Program-made: the position numbers and the translations under genes
Notes under the pieces: generated by a model
Database searches by the model: none
Seen by the model: only the letters and a program-made list of their open reading frames with translations
What the model was told of the DNA's origin: nothing
Shown: piece after piece, positions 51,855 to 61,675 of the stretch
Numbering within the stretch: position 1 is the stretch's first letter
Layout: every line of letters starts with the position of its first letter
Source: Peptoniphilus phoceensis
GTDB taxonomy: Bacteria > Bacillota > Clostridia > Tissierellales > Peptoniphilaceae
Direction of reading: 5' to 3'
DNA length: 64,000 nt
NCBI RefSeq assembly: GCF_001517665.2
Contig: NZ_LN999808.1
Span: 62,001 to 126,000 of the forward strand

Positions 51855-52844
51855 ATGAATAAAAACATCTACAAAGGCATTGTTTTTTCTGCGTTTATTG
51901 CTGTTTTTGCTTATTTTTTAGGTAAAAAATTCCCAGTAGTTGGTGGACCTGTCTTTGGAATTTTACTTGGAATTATTTTAAATAATTTTAAAAGACCAGA
52001 GTCACTAGAAGATGGAATTAAATTTACATCAAAAAAGATTTTGCAATATGCCGTAATTTTGCTTGGCTTTGGTTTAAATCTTAGAGAAGTAATTGTTGTT
52101 GGAAAATCATCTCTTTTGATAATTTTATCCACAATTTCTACTGCCCTTATTATTTCTTATCTTGCAGCGAAATTTTTAAAGATTGATTCTAAAATTGCAA
52201 CACTAATCGGGGTTGGTTCATCAATTTGTGGGGGATCTGCCATTGCAGCAACTGCTCCTGTCATTGATGCAAAGGACGAAGATATTGCAACTTCAATTTC
52301 TGTAATATTTTTGTTTAATATTATTGCTGCTCTTATTTTTCCAACTCTAGGTGTTAAACTCGGCATGACTCATACAGGTTTTGGAATGTGGGCAGGCACT
52401 GCTATTAATGACACATCTTCAGTTGTAGCTGCAAGTGGAACTTGGTCAACTATGTTTAATGATGACACAGCTCTAAATTATGCCACAATTGTAAAACTTA
52501 CAAGAACTCTTGCCATTATTCCCATAACCCTTGTTCTTGGAATAGTAAAATCAAAGGAAAATACAAAAAAAGTTAGCATCTTAAAAACTTTCCCAACTTT
52601 TGTTTTATTTTTCCTACTTGCATCAGTTTTGACAAGTTTACTTACTCTTCCTGCTACTTTCTTGTCAGCAATGAAATTTTTGTCTAAGTTTTTCATAATT
52701 ATGGCAATGACAGCAATTGGTCTTAACACTGATATTAAGAAATTAATTTCTCAAGGTGGCAAGGCAATAATAGAAGGAGGCTTATGTTGGATAGGCATAA
52801 TTTTTGTCAGTCTATTTATGCAAAAGCTTCTTCACATTTGGTAA
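51855..52844 (+). CDS. YeiH family putative sulfate exporter (UPF0324)
   Basis: A 329-residue membrane protein with about ten hydrophobic segments. Family motifs: VGGPVFGILLGIILNNF (about 25), ILLGFGLNLREV (about 70), IGVGSSICGGSAIAATAPVI (about 119) and GTAINDTSSVVAAS (about 181). Members are annotated as putative sulfate or sulfite/taurine-linked exporters, a role not firmly proven. TAAGGAGGATACAT precedes the ATG, and TATAAT at about 51799 may be its promoter. Single gene with its own terminator. Confidence 0.93.
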   Translation: MNKNIYKGIVFSAFIAVFAYFLGKKFPVVGGPVFGILLGIILNNFKRPESLEDGIKFTSKKILQYAVILLGFGLNLREVIVVGKSSLLIILSTISTALIISYLAAKFLKIDSKIATLIGVGSSICGGSAIAATAPVIDAKDEDIATSISVIFLFNIIAALIFPTLGVKLGMTHTGFGMWAGTAINDTSSVVAASGTWSTMFNDDTALNYATIVKLTRTLAIIPITLVLGIVKSKENTKKVSILKTFPTFVLFFLLASVLTSLLTLPATFLSAMKFLSKFFIIMAMTAIGLNTDIKKLISQGGKAIIEGGLCWIGIIFVSLFMQKLLHIW

Positions 52845-52866
52845 TTTAAAATAATCTAAATTTTAG

Positions 52867-52889
52867 CAGCCTTTAATTAGGCTGTTTTT
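52867..52889 (+). terminator. Terminator after the YeiH-like gene
   Basis: Stem CAGCCT, 6-nt loop, AGGCTG, then T5. Confidence 0.8.
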
Positions 52890-52944
52890 AATTTATAAAT
52901 TTTAGCTTTACTTTAAAATCTTTAACTCTATTTTTATAAAATTA

Positions 52945-52973
52945 TAAAAAAATAAAGACCCTTTCGAGTCTTT
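52945..52973 (-). terminator. Terminator of the lysine-riboswitch ABC operon
   Basis: Stem AAAGAC with GTCTTT and inner pairs, then T-rich tract on the minus strand. Confidence 0.8.
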
Positions 52974-53005
52974 AAAATTTATTAAAAGAAAAATTTATAA
53001 AATCT

Positions 53006-53737
53006 TTATAAAACCATTGACAAGAATTCTCTAGCCCTTGTTGTTTTTGGATTTGTGAAAAATTCTTTTGAATCTTCGTCTTCTGCTATGACACCCTTGT
53101 CCATAAAGAGAACTCTATTAGAAACATCTCTTGCAAAACCCATCTCGTGAGTTACAACAAGCATTGTCAAGCCTTCATCTGCCAAGTCCCTCATTACATT
53201 TAAAACTTCTTTAACCATTTCGGGATCAAGAGCTGATGTTGGCTCATCAAAAAGAAGAACTTCTGGATTCATGGCAAGAGATCTTGCTATGGCAACTCTT
53301 TGCTTTTGCCCACCAGATAAAGATGTTGGTCTTGCATCTCTAAAAGGATACATGCCAACTTTTTCTAAAAATTTATCAGCAACTTTTACTGCCTCTTCAC
53401 GAGATTTTTTTAGGACTTTTACTTGTCCAATTATACAATTTTCAAGGACACTCATGTTGTTAAAAAGATTAAAGGATTGAAAAACCATTCCCACATTAGT
53501 TCTATAATTATTAATAGAAGGAATATCTTCTAATATATTTTCTCCATGGTATCTTATTTCCCCAGAGTCGGGTTCTTCCAATAGATTTATACATCTAAGT
53601 AGAGTTGATTTCCCTGATCCAGATGATCCAATTATTGAAACAACTTCGCCCTTTTGAACTTTGAAATTTATTCCCTTTAAAACTTCATTTTCTCCAAAAC
53701 TTTTTTGTAAATTTTCTATTTCAAAAATGCTAGTCAT
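53006..53737 (-). CDS. Polar amino acid ABC transporter, ATP-binding protein
   Basis: ATPase of a PAAT-type uptake system. The 243 residues carry Walker [10 protein letters not shown] (about 38), Q-loop VFQSFNLF, signature LSGGQKQR (about 139), Walker [12 protein letters not shown] (about 158) and the switch His in VVTHEMGF. It starts 1 bp after the permease stop and is last in the binding protein-permease-ATPase operon. The lysine riboswitch upstream of the operon makes lysine the likely substrate. Confidence 0.95.
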   Translation of the reverse strand: MTSIFEIENLQKSFGENEVLKGINFKVQKGEVVSIIGSSGSGKSTLLRCINLLEEPDSGEIRYHGENILEDIPSINNYRTNVGMVFQSFNLFNNMSVLENCIIGQVKVLKKSREEAVKVADKFLEKVGMYPFRDARPTSLSGGQKQRVAIARSLAMNPEVLLFDEPTSALDPEMVKEVLNVMRDLADEGLTMLVVTHEMGFARDVSNRVLFMDKGVIAEDEDSKEFFTNPKTTRAREFLSMVL

Positions 53738-53738
53738 C

Positions 53739-54509
53739 TCACACCTCTTCCTTAACTTCTATAACTTCTGCTGTTGATTGAGATCCGTAAATTTTATAAG
53801 TTCCATCTCCATCAAGTTTCTTTTCAACAAGTTTCATAATTTGGCTCACGCTCACTGTTAAAAATAAATAGATTAAAGCTGTTATGAAGAAAACTTCAAA
53901 ATATCTTAGATATGTTCCAGCTGCTGACTTTGAAATGAAAAATAGTTCTGAAACAGAAATTACATTTAAAACTGATGAGTCTTTTATGTTTACAATAAAT
54001 TCATTTCCAACTGATGGAATTATATTTCTAACAGCTTGTGGAAGTACAACTTCTGTCATTGTTTGCCAATGTGTCATTCCAATTGAAAGAGCTCCTTCTG
54101 TTTGTCCCTTGTCAATTGAAATAATTCCACCTCTTATTATTTCTGCCATGTAAGCTCCAGTGTTTACTGAAACTATTATTAAGGCTGAAGGCATGGCTGC
54201 CATATTTAGATTGAAGTATTGAAGAGAACCGTAATAAAACATCATGGCTTGAACCATCATTGGCGTTCCCCTAATTACTTGAATATAAATAGTGATGATA
54301 GCATTTAAAATTTTAAGTCCAACTCTTTTAAATGCTGAAGATTTTTTATTTACTTTTATGGTTCTAACTATTGCAATTAAAAGACCTATTAAAAAACCAA
54401 TTAATGTGCCAACAACGGCAATTATAATTGTGTTTATAGTCCCCTCAACAAAGAGGGGTCCATATTCTTTTAATAAAAATCCGATCCATCCGAAAAAACT
54501 ACTTGGCAT
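53739..54509 (-). CDS. Polar amino acid ABC transporter, permease
   Basis: A 256-residue membrane subunit of the HisM/GlnP type, with about five transmembrane segments. The N-terminal [20 protein letters not shown], the [13 protein letters not shown] segment (about 95) and the EAA loop [22 protein letters not shown] (about 157; quoted in part) are characteristic. It sits 20 bp after the binding protein gene and is followed directly by the ATPase. Homodimer expected, as only one permease gene is present. Substrate probably lysine, from the riboswitch. Confidence 0.94.
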   Translation of the reverse strand: MPSSFFGWIGFLLKEYGPLFVEGTINTIIIAVVGTLIGFLIGLLIAIVRTIKVNKKSSAFKRVGLKILNAIITIYIQVIRGTPMMVQAMMFYYGSLQYFNLNMAAMPSALIIVSVNTGAYMAEIIRGGIISIDKGQTEGALSIGMTHWQTMTEVVLPQAVRNIIPSVGNEFIVNIKDSSVLNVISVSELFFISKSAAGTYLRYFEVFFITALIYLFLTVSVSQIMKLVEKKLDGDGTYKIYGSQSTAEVIEVKEEV

Positions 54510-54529
54510 CTTTATCTCCCAACCTTATC

Positions 54530-55381
54530 TTATTCGCCTAGTGGTTGGTTAGCCACAGCTTCTTCCATTATACTTTGTCTTTCTTCTTCAGAAATTTTTG
54601 AAAGTGCGTCATTTACCTTTTCTAAAAGTTCAGTATTACCCTTTTTAACTCCAACTGAAATTGAAGTATCATCAACTGAAGTTTCAAATCCCTTACCTTC
54701 AGCAAATTCTACAAAAGTTAAATCATCATTTGCAGCAACTGCTGATAGAGCACCTGGTCTTTCAGATACATATCCATCAATTTTTCCACTTCTAAGAGCA
54801 ACTATCATTGCTGGGAAAGTTTCTAAAGCAGTAGATTTATTTACGCCTTCAATTTGGTCAATTACTTCATAGTGGAAAGTGTTAAGTTGACCAGTTATAT
54901 TTGCACCCTTAAAATCATTAAGACTACTTGCATTTGCATAAGCTCCATCTTTTTTAACTACAATTACAAGATCTGATGTGTAATAAGTGTTTGAGAAGTC
55001 AAGTGTTTCTCGTCTTTCTGCAGTTGGACTCATACCTGCTATTATAAGATCAATCTTTCCAGAAGTAATTGCTGGAGTAAGACCATTCCATTCAGTTTTT
55101 ACAATTTCCAAGTTTTTGTCCATGGATTCAGCAATTTTCTTTGCTATTTCAACATCGTATCCACCTGCATAACCGCCAGATGCAATTTTGTATCCATTTT
55201 CTTCACTAGTTTGTGTCCAGTTAAAAGGTGCATAGTCGCATTCCATTCCAACTCTTAGTGTATCAGAATCAGCTGGTGTAGCAGCTCCTCCATCACCCTT
55301 TGGATTACATCCTGTTAAAAGCATTGTGCTTGCTAAAGCTCCTACTACTAAAACTCTTGCTACGTTCTTTCTTAAATTCAT
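54530..55381 (-). CDS. Substrate-binding lipoprotein of the (lysine) ABC transporter
   Basis: A 283-residue extracellular solute-binding protein, family 3. ATG 55381 follows GGAGGTATATC; a longer frame to 55447 would cross the riboswitch terminator. Signal peptide with lipobox LLTGC (Cys near residue 25). The mature part shows LRVGMECDYAPFNW (about 42), GYDVEIAKKIAE (about 71), GLTPAITSGKIDLIIAGMS (about 97) and a hinge typical of type II amino-acid binding proteins. First gene of the operon behind a lysine riboswitch, so the ligand is likely lysine or a close basic amino acid. Confidence 0.94.
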   Translation of the reverse strand: MNLRKNVARVLVVGALASTMLLTGCNPKGDGGAATPADSDTLRVGMECDYAPFNWTQTSEENGYKIASGGYAGGYDVEIAKKIAESMDKNLEIVKTEWNGLTPAITSGKIDLIIAGMSPTAERRETLDFSNTYYTSDLVIVVKKDGAYANASSLNDFKGANITGQLNTFHYEVIDQIEGVNKSTALETFPAMIVALRSGKIDGYVSERPGALSAVAANDDLTFVEFAEGKGFETSVDDTSISVGVKKGNTELLEKVNDALSKISEEERQSIMEEAVANQPLGE

Positions 55382-55424
55382 GATATACCTCCGTAAAAAT
55401 CTTCGGTAACTATCAAAAAGTAAT

Positions 55425-55453
55425 AAAAAAACAGTCTGGAAAACCAAACTGTT
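55425..55453 (-). terminator. Expression-platform terminator of the lysine riboswitch
   Basis: Minus strand AACAGTTTGG, TTTT, CCAGACTGTT, then seven T, between the aptamer and the binding-protein gene. Confidence 0.9.
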
Positions 55454-55490
55454 AAAAATGTCTAAATTTAAGACAAAGTATTTAACCTTA

Positions 55491-55648
55491 GATAGCTCCC
55501 CACATATTTGTGACAGTCATGCAAATATTCTCTGCATGCCCAGTATATTATTTATAACCAATAATATACTTCGGCGAATTTTCCTTTCATCTTTTGTCAG
55601 TGCATGGTCTTGCTCAAAAAGATTACTGATAAAGTTCGCGCCTCTATC
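55491..55648 (-). ncRNA. Lysine riboswitch (L-box) aptamer
   Basis: On the minus strand the conserved L-box blocks occur in order: GATAGAGGCGCGAACTTTAT (P1/P2), CAGTAA, GCCGAAG (about 55570), CTGGG, TGTCACAAATATGTGG and the closing GGAGCTATC (55491-55499), which pairs with GATAG to form P1. A terminator follows at 55425-55453. This arrangement turns off the downstream ABC transporter when lysine binds. Confidence 0.93.
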
Positions 55649-55684
55649 GTATTTTTCAATACAATTTATTTAATTGTTTCATCA

Positions 55685-55713
55685 ATTATATATAGGAGAT
55701 TTATAAAAGTCAA
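55685..55713 (-). promoter_or_regulatory. Promoter of the lysine riboswitch/ABC operon
   Basis: Minus strand TTGACT (55708-55713), 17-bp spacer, TATAAT (55685-55690), about 35 nt before the aptamer. 55714-55801 is AT-rich with nothing else seen. Confidence 0.85.
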
Positions 55714-55801
55714 GGACAATTTTAATTTTTGTGACATTTTCTATAAATTTATTTGCTTTTGTGTTTTCACGGGTTTAAAAATCAAAAAAATTTATAAATA
55801 C

Positions 55802-55828
55802 AAAAAAGACTCCCAAAAGGGAGCCTTT
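55802..55828 (-). terminator. Terminator after the 581-residue SLH protein
   Basis: Stem CTCCC, AAAA, GGGAG extended by one mismatch, T6 on the minus strand. Confidence 0.85.
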
Positions 55829-55857
55829 AAAGTTATATTATAAACTAATTTGTAAAC

Positions 55858-57603
55858 TTATTTCCACATGTCAACGTCAGAAGTTGAGTTTAGTCTTTCT
55901 CTATCGTGAGTGTTTGCTGCATCAAGAATGTTGTAGTAAGCCCAGAATCCTTCACTAACATCAGAGAATTTGTTTAGTGATGAAGTGTTCACATTGTTAA
56001 GTGAATTCTTGTTTGTGTTTCTGTTAAATACAGAGTTTAGGATTGTAACAGCTTCTGCTCTTGTGATTTTTGCATTTGGTTTGAAAGATCCATCTGGATA
56101 ACCACTAACATTTTTGTTTCCATAAAGTTTGTCAATTGCGTCTTTTGCCCAGTGATCTTTAACATCTTGGAAGTCAGAAGAAGAATTCTTTTCATTCTTA
56201 ACATATCCAGAAATCATTTGTGCAAATTCTGCTCTTGTGATGCTTTCATTTGGTTTAAATGTTCCATTAGGGTAACCAGAAATTAGGTTTTTTGCAACAA
56301 CATAGTTGATTGCTTTAGAATACCAATCGTCATTTGCATCAGAGAATTTTGTCATTGAGCTTGTTCCAAAGTTAGTTCCACCGTTTAAAAGTGTAGCAAA
56401 CATTTGAGCTGCTTCTGCTCTTGTAACATTATCTTGAGGTTTAAATGTTCCATCAGGATATCCCTTGATATATGAGATTGCCTTGACTTGTTCAACTTCA
56501 TTTCTTGTAACTTTGTAATCAATTTTACTTACTTCTTTGTCCTTGTCTTTAGCTTCAACTTTTATAGTTTCGCCATAGATTAAAGCTCTATCTAAGAAAG
56601 CAGTAAATACTCCTGCATTATTTACAGCAGTTGTACTGATTTTCTTGCCAGATGCATCATAAACTGTGATTTCTTCGTCAGTGTTTGCAGTACCCTTTAC
56701 AAGTTTTTGTCCTGCAAGAGCTTCTGTAACTTTAAGCTTTTTATTTTCTACTTTTTTAGAATCAGTGTAGAATCTTAAATCATCAAGTTCTCTTTCTCTT
56801 ATGCTTTCACTTAAAACAACTGTGAAGTATGAGTTTTTGTCAGTTCTAAAACTTCCAAGAAGTTCTCCATCCTTATAAACTCTTATGTTTTCAAAAGGAT
56901 GATTTTTAATAAATCCGCTCAAAGTTCTACCCATAAGTCTAAGATCAGTTGCATCTATTTTTGATCCCTTGATGTCTTTGTAGTTGTCATTTTTAACTTC
57001 TACATCTTTTGAATATCCGTATTCATTTTCAGCGTAAATTGTTACGCTCTTACCTTCCTTGATATCGTATTTAATTTCAAAATTTCCGTCTTTATCAGCT
57101 CTTCCAATATATTTAGAGTTTCTAAATTCTCTATAATAGTCGTCTCTAACATAAATTTTTGCATCAGCTGAAGTTTCGCCCTTGATATGAGTTCCATCGT
57201 ATCTTACATTTCTAAGGTTAAGTCTTTCATATCTATTGTCATATTTATCACTTACTTTGAAATTAAGTCTTACTTCTTTTGTAGAACCATCTTTAAATTG
57301 AACTGTAACATATTCGTAATGGTTTCCACTCTTATCGTATTCAAAATTTTCGTTTCCAATTATCTTTGCTCCATCAGGTAGACTAATATCTCTAGTGTAG
57401 AATCTTTCTCCCCTGTTAAGATTGTAATTAAATTCTGATAGATTGCTTTTTTCTGCATCACTTTTTTCTTTTTCTGTTATTGCAGGCTTTTCTGTTTTAT
57501 TTGAATCTTTAGCTTCATTATTTGCGAAAGCAGATACTGGAATTGATGCTGCTAAAACTCCTGCAAGTGCAAGTGTTAAATATTTCTTACTATATGGTTT
57601 CAT
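55858..57603 (-). CDS. SLH-domain surface protein (581 aa)
   Basis: Secreted cell-wall-bound protein. Residues 1-27 are a signal peptide ending ASIPVSAFA-N. The middle part has beta-rich modules with KDGSTKEVRLNFKVSDKYD and AKIYVRDDYY-like carbohydrate-binding or Ig-like repeats. Three SLH domains follow from about residue 390, with GYPDGTFKPQDNVTRAEAAQ, GYPNGTFKPNESITRAEFAQ and GYPDGSFKPNAKITRAEAVT. Like the giant protein at 6093-13550, it ends with a short tail after the SLH block. AGGAGGAAAATT precedes the ATG. A likely S-layer or coat component; strongly expressed proteins of this type are common. Confidence 0.93.
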   Translation of the reverse strand: MKPYSKKYLTLALAGVLAASIPVSAFANNEAKDSNKTEKPAITEKEKSDAEKSNLSEFNYNLNRGERFYTRDISLPDGAKIIGNENFEYDKSGNHYEYVTVQFKDGSTKEVRLNFKVSDKYDNRYERLNLRNVRYDGTHIKGETSADAKIYVRDDYYREFRNSKYIGRADKDGNFEIKYDIKEGKSVTIYAENEYGYSKDVEVKNDNYKDIKGSKIDATDLRLMGRTLSGFIKNHPFENIRVYKDGELLGSFRTDKNSYFTVVLSESIRERELDDLRFYTDSKKVENKKLKVTEALAGQKLVKGTANTDEEITVYDASGKKISTTAVNNAGVFTAFLDRALIYGETIKVEAKDKDKEVSKIDYKVTRNEVEQVKAISYIKGYPDGTFKPQDNVTRAEAAQMFATLLNGGTNFGTSSMTKFSDANDDWYSKAINYVVAKNLISGYPNGTFKPNESITRAEFAQMISGYVKNEKNSSSDFQDVKDHWAKDAIDKLYGNKNVSGYPDGSFKPNAKITRAEAVTILNSVFNRNTNKNSLNNVNTSSLNKFSDVSEGFWAYYNILDAANTHDRERLNSTSDVDMWK

Positions 57604-57762
57604 AATTTTCCTCCTAATTAAAATATAAAATATTCTCCTATTTCATACTATGTTACTGAGTTTAAATCCTGTTTGTGATAAAAAAGTGATAATTTAGGGT
57701 TAACTAGCTAATTTAACATTTTCTTAACAATTTGTAATAAATGAGAAATAAAAATTTTCATT

Positions 57763-57787
57763 AAAAAGGACCTGCCTAAGCAAGTCC
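57763..57787 (-). terminator. Terminator of the dnaJ-like/clpB operon
   Basis: GGACCTGC, CTAA, GCAAGTCC (one mismatch), T5 on the minus strand. Confidence 0.82.
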
Positions 57788-57793
57788 CATATA

Positions 57794-60373
57794 TTATTTT
57801 ACTTTAACAAACAAGTCGTCTGCTTCTACACCTACTAAAATTGTGTCCCCATCCATAACCTCGCCTTTTATTATCATCTTTGAAATTTTTGTTTCAAGAG
57901 CATGAGAAATATATCTCTTAACTGGTCTTGCTCCATATTGAGGACTAAAAGATGCATTTAAGATAAAGTCCAAAGCTCCATCTGTAACTTCAATTTTGAT
58001 ATCTCGATCATCAAGTTTTCTTTCAACTTCTCTCACACTTTGCTTGATGATTCTATAAATTTCACTTCTTTGAAGAGGTTTAAACAAGACAATTTCGTCG
58101 ACCCTATTTAAAAATTCTGGTCTAAAGGATCCACGAAGGTCACTCATAACATTATTTCTTGCATCTTCTTTTATTTTTCCTTCTTCGTCAATGCCGTCGA
58201 TTAGGAAGTGAGATCCAATATTTGATGTCATGATTATAACTGTATTTTTAAAATCAACAGTCCTGCCTTGATTGTCAGTAAGTCTGCCGTCATCAAGTAC
58301 TTGCAAAAGAATGTTAAAGACATCTGGATGCGCCTTTTCAATTTCATCAAACAAGATAACTGAATATGGTTTTCTCCTAACTGCTTCAGTGAGTTGTCCG
58401 CCTTCATCGTATCCAACATATCCTGGAGGAGATCCCACAAGTCTAGATACAGAGTGTTTTTCCATATACTCAGACATATCTATTCTTATCAAATTTCTCT
58501 CATCATCAAAAAGTGTTTCTGTAAGTGCCTTTGCTGTTTCAGTTTTTCCTACACCAGTTGGTCCCAAGAATATAAATGATCCTATTGGTTTGTTCCTATC
58601 TTTTAAACCAGCTCTAGCTCTTAGGACTGCATCAGACACAAGTTCTATTGCCTTGTCTTGACCAATAACTCTCTTGTGAAGAATGTCTTCTAAATTTAAA
58701 AGTTTTTCTCTTTCAGTTTTATTTAATTTTTCTACTGGAATTCCAGTCCATCTGCTTACAACATAAGCTATTTCATCTTCTGTGACTTCTTCTTTTACCA
58801 TAGAAGATTCATCTTTTTTAGATTTTTCTCTATTTGCAAGCTCTTCTTTTAATTTTGGAAGAGTGCCATATTTCAATTCAGAAAGTTTTTCAAGGTCATA
58901 ATTTCTCTCAGCTTCTTCAATTGCATGATTTGTATCTTCAATTTTTTTCTTTATGTCCTTTGTTGAGTCAAGTTCTTTCTTTTCTGCTTCCCATTTTGAT
59001 TTTAATCTATCAAATTCAGCTTTTTCTTCAGAAAGTTCTACTTGAAGTTTTTTAAGTCTTTCTGCACTTGCTTCATCAGTTTCCTTTTTAAGGGCTTGAT
59101 TTTCAATTTCAAGTTGCAAAATTCTTCTTCTCACTTCATCAATTTCTGTTGGCATAGAATCAATTTCTGTCCTAAGCATTGCACAAGCTTCGTCCATCAA
59201 ATCAATTGCCTTATCTGGCAAGAACCTGTCAGTAATATATCTATCAGATAAAGTTGCTGCAGCAATAACTGCTGGATCAGCAATTCTAATTCCATGATAA
59301 ATTTCATATTTATCTTTTAATCCACGAAGTATGGCAATAGTATCTTCAACACTTGGTTCCTTTACCATTACCTTTTGAAATCTTCTTTCAAGAGCGGGAT
59401 CTTTTTCTATATATTTTCTGTATTCGTCAAGAGTTGTTGCACCAATTGCGTGAAGTTCTCCACGAGCAAGCATTGGTTTTAATAAATTAGATGCGTCCAT
59501 TGCGCCATCAGTCTTGCCTGCTCCCACAATATTGTGAATTTCATCTATAAAAAGAATTATATCTCCTTCAGATTTTTTCACTTCATTTAAAACAGCCTTT
59601 AGTCTTTCTTCAAATTCTCCACGATATTTTGCACCTGCTATAAGAGCTCCCATATCGAGAGAAAAAACAGTTTTATTTTTTAGACCCTCTGGCACATCTT
59701 CAGAAACAATTCTTTGAGCAAGTCCACCAGCAATGGCAGTCTTACCAACTCCAGGAGGACCAATTAAAACTGGATTGTTTTTAGTCCTACGAGAAAGAAT
59801 CCTAATTACATTTCTAACTTCTTCATCACGACCAATAACTGGATCAAGTTTTCCATCTCTTGCAAGCTCAGTTAAATCTTGACCATATTTTTTAAGGGCA
59901 TCATAAGTTCCTTCTGGATTATCAGTAGTGACGTGTTGGTTACCCCTAATTTTTTTAAGAGCATTTAAAAATCCATCTGCATCAATTTTATTTTTGTTAA
60001 AAATTGAAGAAGAATCTGTCCCCTTCATGTTCAAAAGTCCAAGGTAAATGTGCTCAACTGAAAGGAAGTCATCTCCCATTTTCTTCATAAATCCCTCTGC
60101 CTTTTGGAAGAGTTCTCTATAAGAAGAATCAGCATAAACTTCTGCGCCTGATTGCTTTGGAAGTCTTTCAATTACCTTTAAAATGTCACTTTTAATCATT
60201 TCAGGATTTTTGTCCATATATGTCAAGACCCTAGGTATAAGGCCTTCTTTGTCATTTAAAAGGGCGTAGTTGATGTGAATTTCTTTTACCTCTGGATTGC
60301 CGTATTCCTTCGCAGTATTGTATGCGCCTTGAACGGCTTCAAGGGATTTTTGAGTAAATTTGTCAAAATTCAT
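57794..60373 (-). CDS. clpB: Chaperone ClpB (Hsp100 disaggregase)
   Basis: Hexameric AAA+ machine that pulls proteins from aggregates with DnaK. The 859 residues comprise the N-domain (about 1-145), NBD1 with Walker A GPPGVGKT (about 204) and [12 protein letters not shown], the middle coiled-coil domain (about 410-525), and NBD2 with GPTGVGKTE (about 606) and [12 protein letters not shown]. The middle domain and absence of ClpC zinc or tyrosine-kinase motifs mark ClpB. It follows the dnaJ-like gene by 36 bp with GAGGTG before the ATG and falls under the CIRCE-like operator upstream. Confidence 0.97.
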   Translation of the reverse strand: MNFDKFTQKSLEAVQGAYNTAKEYGNPEVKEIHINYALLNDKEGLIPRVLTYMDKNPEMIKSDILKVIERLPKQSGAEVYADSSYRELFQKAEGFMKKMGDDFLSVEHIYLGLLNMKGTDSSSIFNKNKIDADGFLNALKKIRGNQHVTTDNPEGTYDALKKYGQDLTELARDGKLDPVIGRDEEVRNVIRILSRRTKNNPVLIGPPGVGKTAIAGGLAQRIVSEDVPEGLKNKTVFSLDMGALIAGAKYRGEFEERLKAVLNEVKKSEGDIILFIDEIHNIVGAGKTDGAMDASNLLKPMLARGELHAIGATTLDEYRKYIEKDPALERRFQKVMVKEPSVEDTIAILRGLKDKYEIYHGIRIADPAVIAAATLSDRYITDRFLPDKAIDLMDEACAMLRTEIDSMPTEIDEVRRRILQLEIENQALKKETDEASAERLKKLQVELSEEKAEFDRLKSKWEAEKKELDSTKDIKKKIEDTNHAIEEAERNYDLEKLSELKYGTLPKLKEELANREKSKKDESSMVKEEVTEDEIAYVVSRWTGIPVEKLNKTEREKLLNLEDILHKRVIGQDKAIELVSDAVLRARAGLKDRNKPIGSFIFLGPTGVGKTETAKALTETLFDDERNLIRIDMSEYMEKHSVSRLVGSPPGYVGYDEGGQLTEAVRRKPYSVILFDEIEKAHPDVFNILLQVLDDGRLTDNQGRTVDFKNTVIIMTSNIGSHFLIDGIDEEGKIKEDARNNVMSDLRGSFRPEFLNRVDEIVLFKPLQRSEIYRIIKQSVREVERKLDDRDIKIEVTDGALDFILNASFSPQYGARPVKRYISHALETKISKMIIKGEVMDGDTILVGVEADDLFVKVK

Positions 60374-60409
60374 AAAAACACCTCATTTATAATTAATCTA
60401 TATTAAATA

Positions 60410-61330
60410 TTATTTGCTTATTTTTTCTAATTCTTTATATAATTTTTCTTGTTCCTCAGATAATTCTTTAGGATTTACAATATTAAAGATCACATATAAA
60501 TCTCCAACATTTCCCTTTAAATCCTTGAATCCCTTTGAAGGAATTCTCATCTTGTTTCCACCGACAAAAGCTTTTGGAATCTTTAACTTTAATTTTCCCT
60601 TTAAAGTTTCAACAGTCTTTGTAGTTCCAAGAGCTGCCTCCCAAGGATAAATATTTTCTGTCTTAATAATATCAAGGCCATCAAGAGAAAGATTTTTTTC
60701 ATCGCGAATATTTATCTTAAATAAAATATCGCCTGGAAGACCAAACTTTTCTCCCTTTACCTTGACTTTCTTATTGCTTGTTATTCCAGCAGGAATTTTA
60801 ACAGCAATATCATATTCCTCCTGTTTGTAAGTTAAAGAAACATTTTTAGTCACACCTTCATAGGCTTCTTTTATGGAGATAGAAAGTTCTGACTCAAATT
60901 TATTTCTCGCCTTTTTATTGGACTTTCCCCTTCCCTTAGAAGAGAAATCTCCAAAGATGTCATTTATATTGAAACCACCAGAGAAATTGCCTCCTGATTT
61001 AGATGAACCAAAAATCGTTTCAAAGAAATCGGAAAAATCTGCTCCACTTCCTCCTGTGGTATAAGTGTAACCATATTGAGAAGGGTCAAAGTCATATCCA
61101 GATGAAAAATCATAATTAGATCCAAATTTATCATATTTATTTCTCTTATCCTTATCAGATAAAACCTCATAAGCCTCTGAAACTTCCTTAAACTTTTCTG
61201 CCGCAGCATCATCTCCTTGATGAAGATCAGGGTGATATTTTTTCGCAAGCTTCCTATAAGCGCTCTTTATCTCCTTTTCATCTGCATCTTTAGAAACTCC
61301 AAGGATTTCATAATAATCTTTGTATTTCAA
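60410..61330 (-). CDS. DnaJ-family co-chaperone (CbpA type, no zinc finger)
   Basis: Hsp40 protein stimulating DnaK. The 306 residues contain the J domain (1-70, HPD in AKKYHPDLH), a Gly/Phe/Ser-rich linker (about 71-135) and two C-terminal beta domains; no CxxCxGxG zinc modules are present, which makes it CbpA-like rather than DnaJ. The start is TTG 61330, behind GAGGAGGTTAAAAT. It is first in an operon with clpB, with a CIRCE-like operator and a long leader (about 195 nt). DnaK and GrpE are not in this window. Confidence 0.92.
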   Translation of the reverse strand: MKYKDYYEILGVSKDADEKEIKSAYRKLAKKYHPDLHQGDDAAAEKFKEVSEAYEVLSDKDKRNKYDKFGSNYDFSSGYDFDPSQYGYTYTTGGSGADFSDFFETIFGSSKSGGNFSGGFNINDIFGDFSSKGRGKSNKKARNKFESELSISIKEAYEGVTKNVSLTYKQEEYDIAVKIPAGITSNKKVKVKGEKFGLPGDILFKINIRDEKNLSLDGLDIIKTENIYPWEAALGTTKTVETLKGKLKLKIPKAFVGGNKMRIPSKGFKDLKGNVGDLYVIFNIVNPKELSEEQEKLYKELEKISK

Positions 61331-61532
61331 ATTTTAACCTCCTCATATATTTAAACATTTAATCTCAAATTATTTATATCCCAATAAAAATAATTACAAC
61401 ATAAATAAATGTGAATTAAATTGATTATTTTCTCATTTAAATTAAATATTTTATTTTACTTTTTCTTTATGTGAAATCAATTTAAATTAAAAAGCTATGT
61501 CAAAAATAATTTTGACTATCTTTGACTATTTC

Positions 61533-61561
61533 ATTATACAACATCGTTAGCACTCTTGCAA
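61533..61561 (-). promoter_or_regulatory. Promoter of the dnaJ-like/clpB operon
   Basis: Minus strand TTGCAA (61556-61561), 17-bp spacer, TATAAT (61533-61538). The CIRCE-like operator overlaps the -35 box and most of the spacer. The leader down to 61331 is AT-rich with no gene. Confidence 0.85.
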
Positions 61562-61573
61562 GTAGTCTGCTAA
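61547..61573 (-). promoter_or_regulatory. CIRCE-like operator before the dnaJ-like gene
   Basis: Minus strand TTAGCAGAC, nine bases, GAGTGCTAA: a perfect right half and a left half altered at the same three positions as the htpG site. Confidence 0.88.
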
Positions 61574-61601
61574 TTTATTTTTTTATTTTTTTTAAAAATT
61601 C

Positions 61602-61630
61602 TTGATTGGTTTTTGTGAAAACGATATACT
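61602..61630 (+). promoter_or_regulatory. Promoter of the gamma-glutamyl hydrolase-like lipoprotein
   Basis: TTGATT (61602-61607), 17-bp spacer, TATACT (61625-61630). Confidence 0.75.
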
Positions 61631-61675
61631 TAATTTGTAAAGCTAGAAAAATAATATTTAGAAGAGGAGCATATC

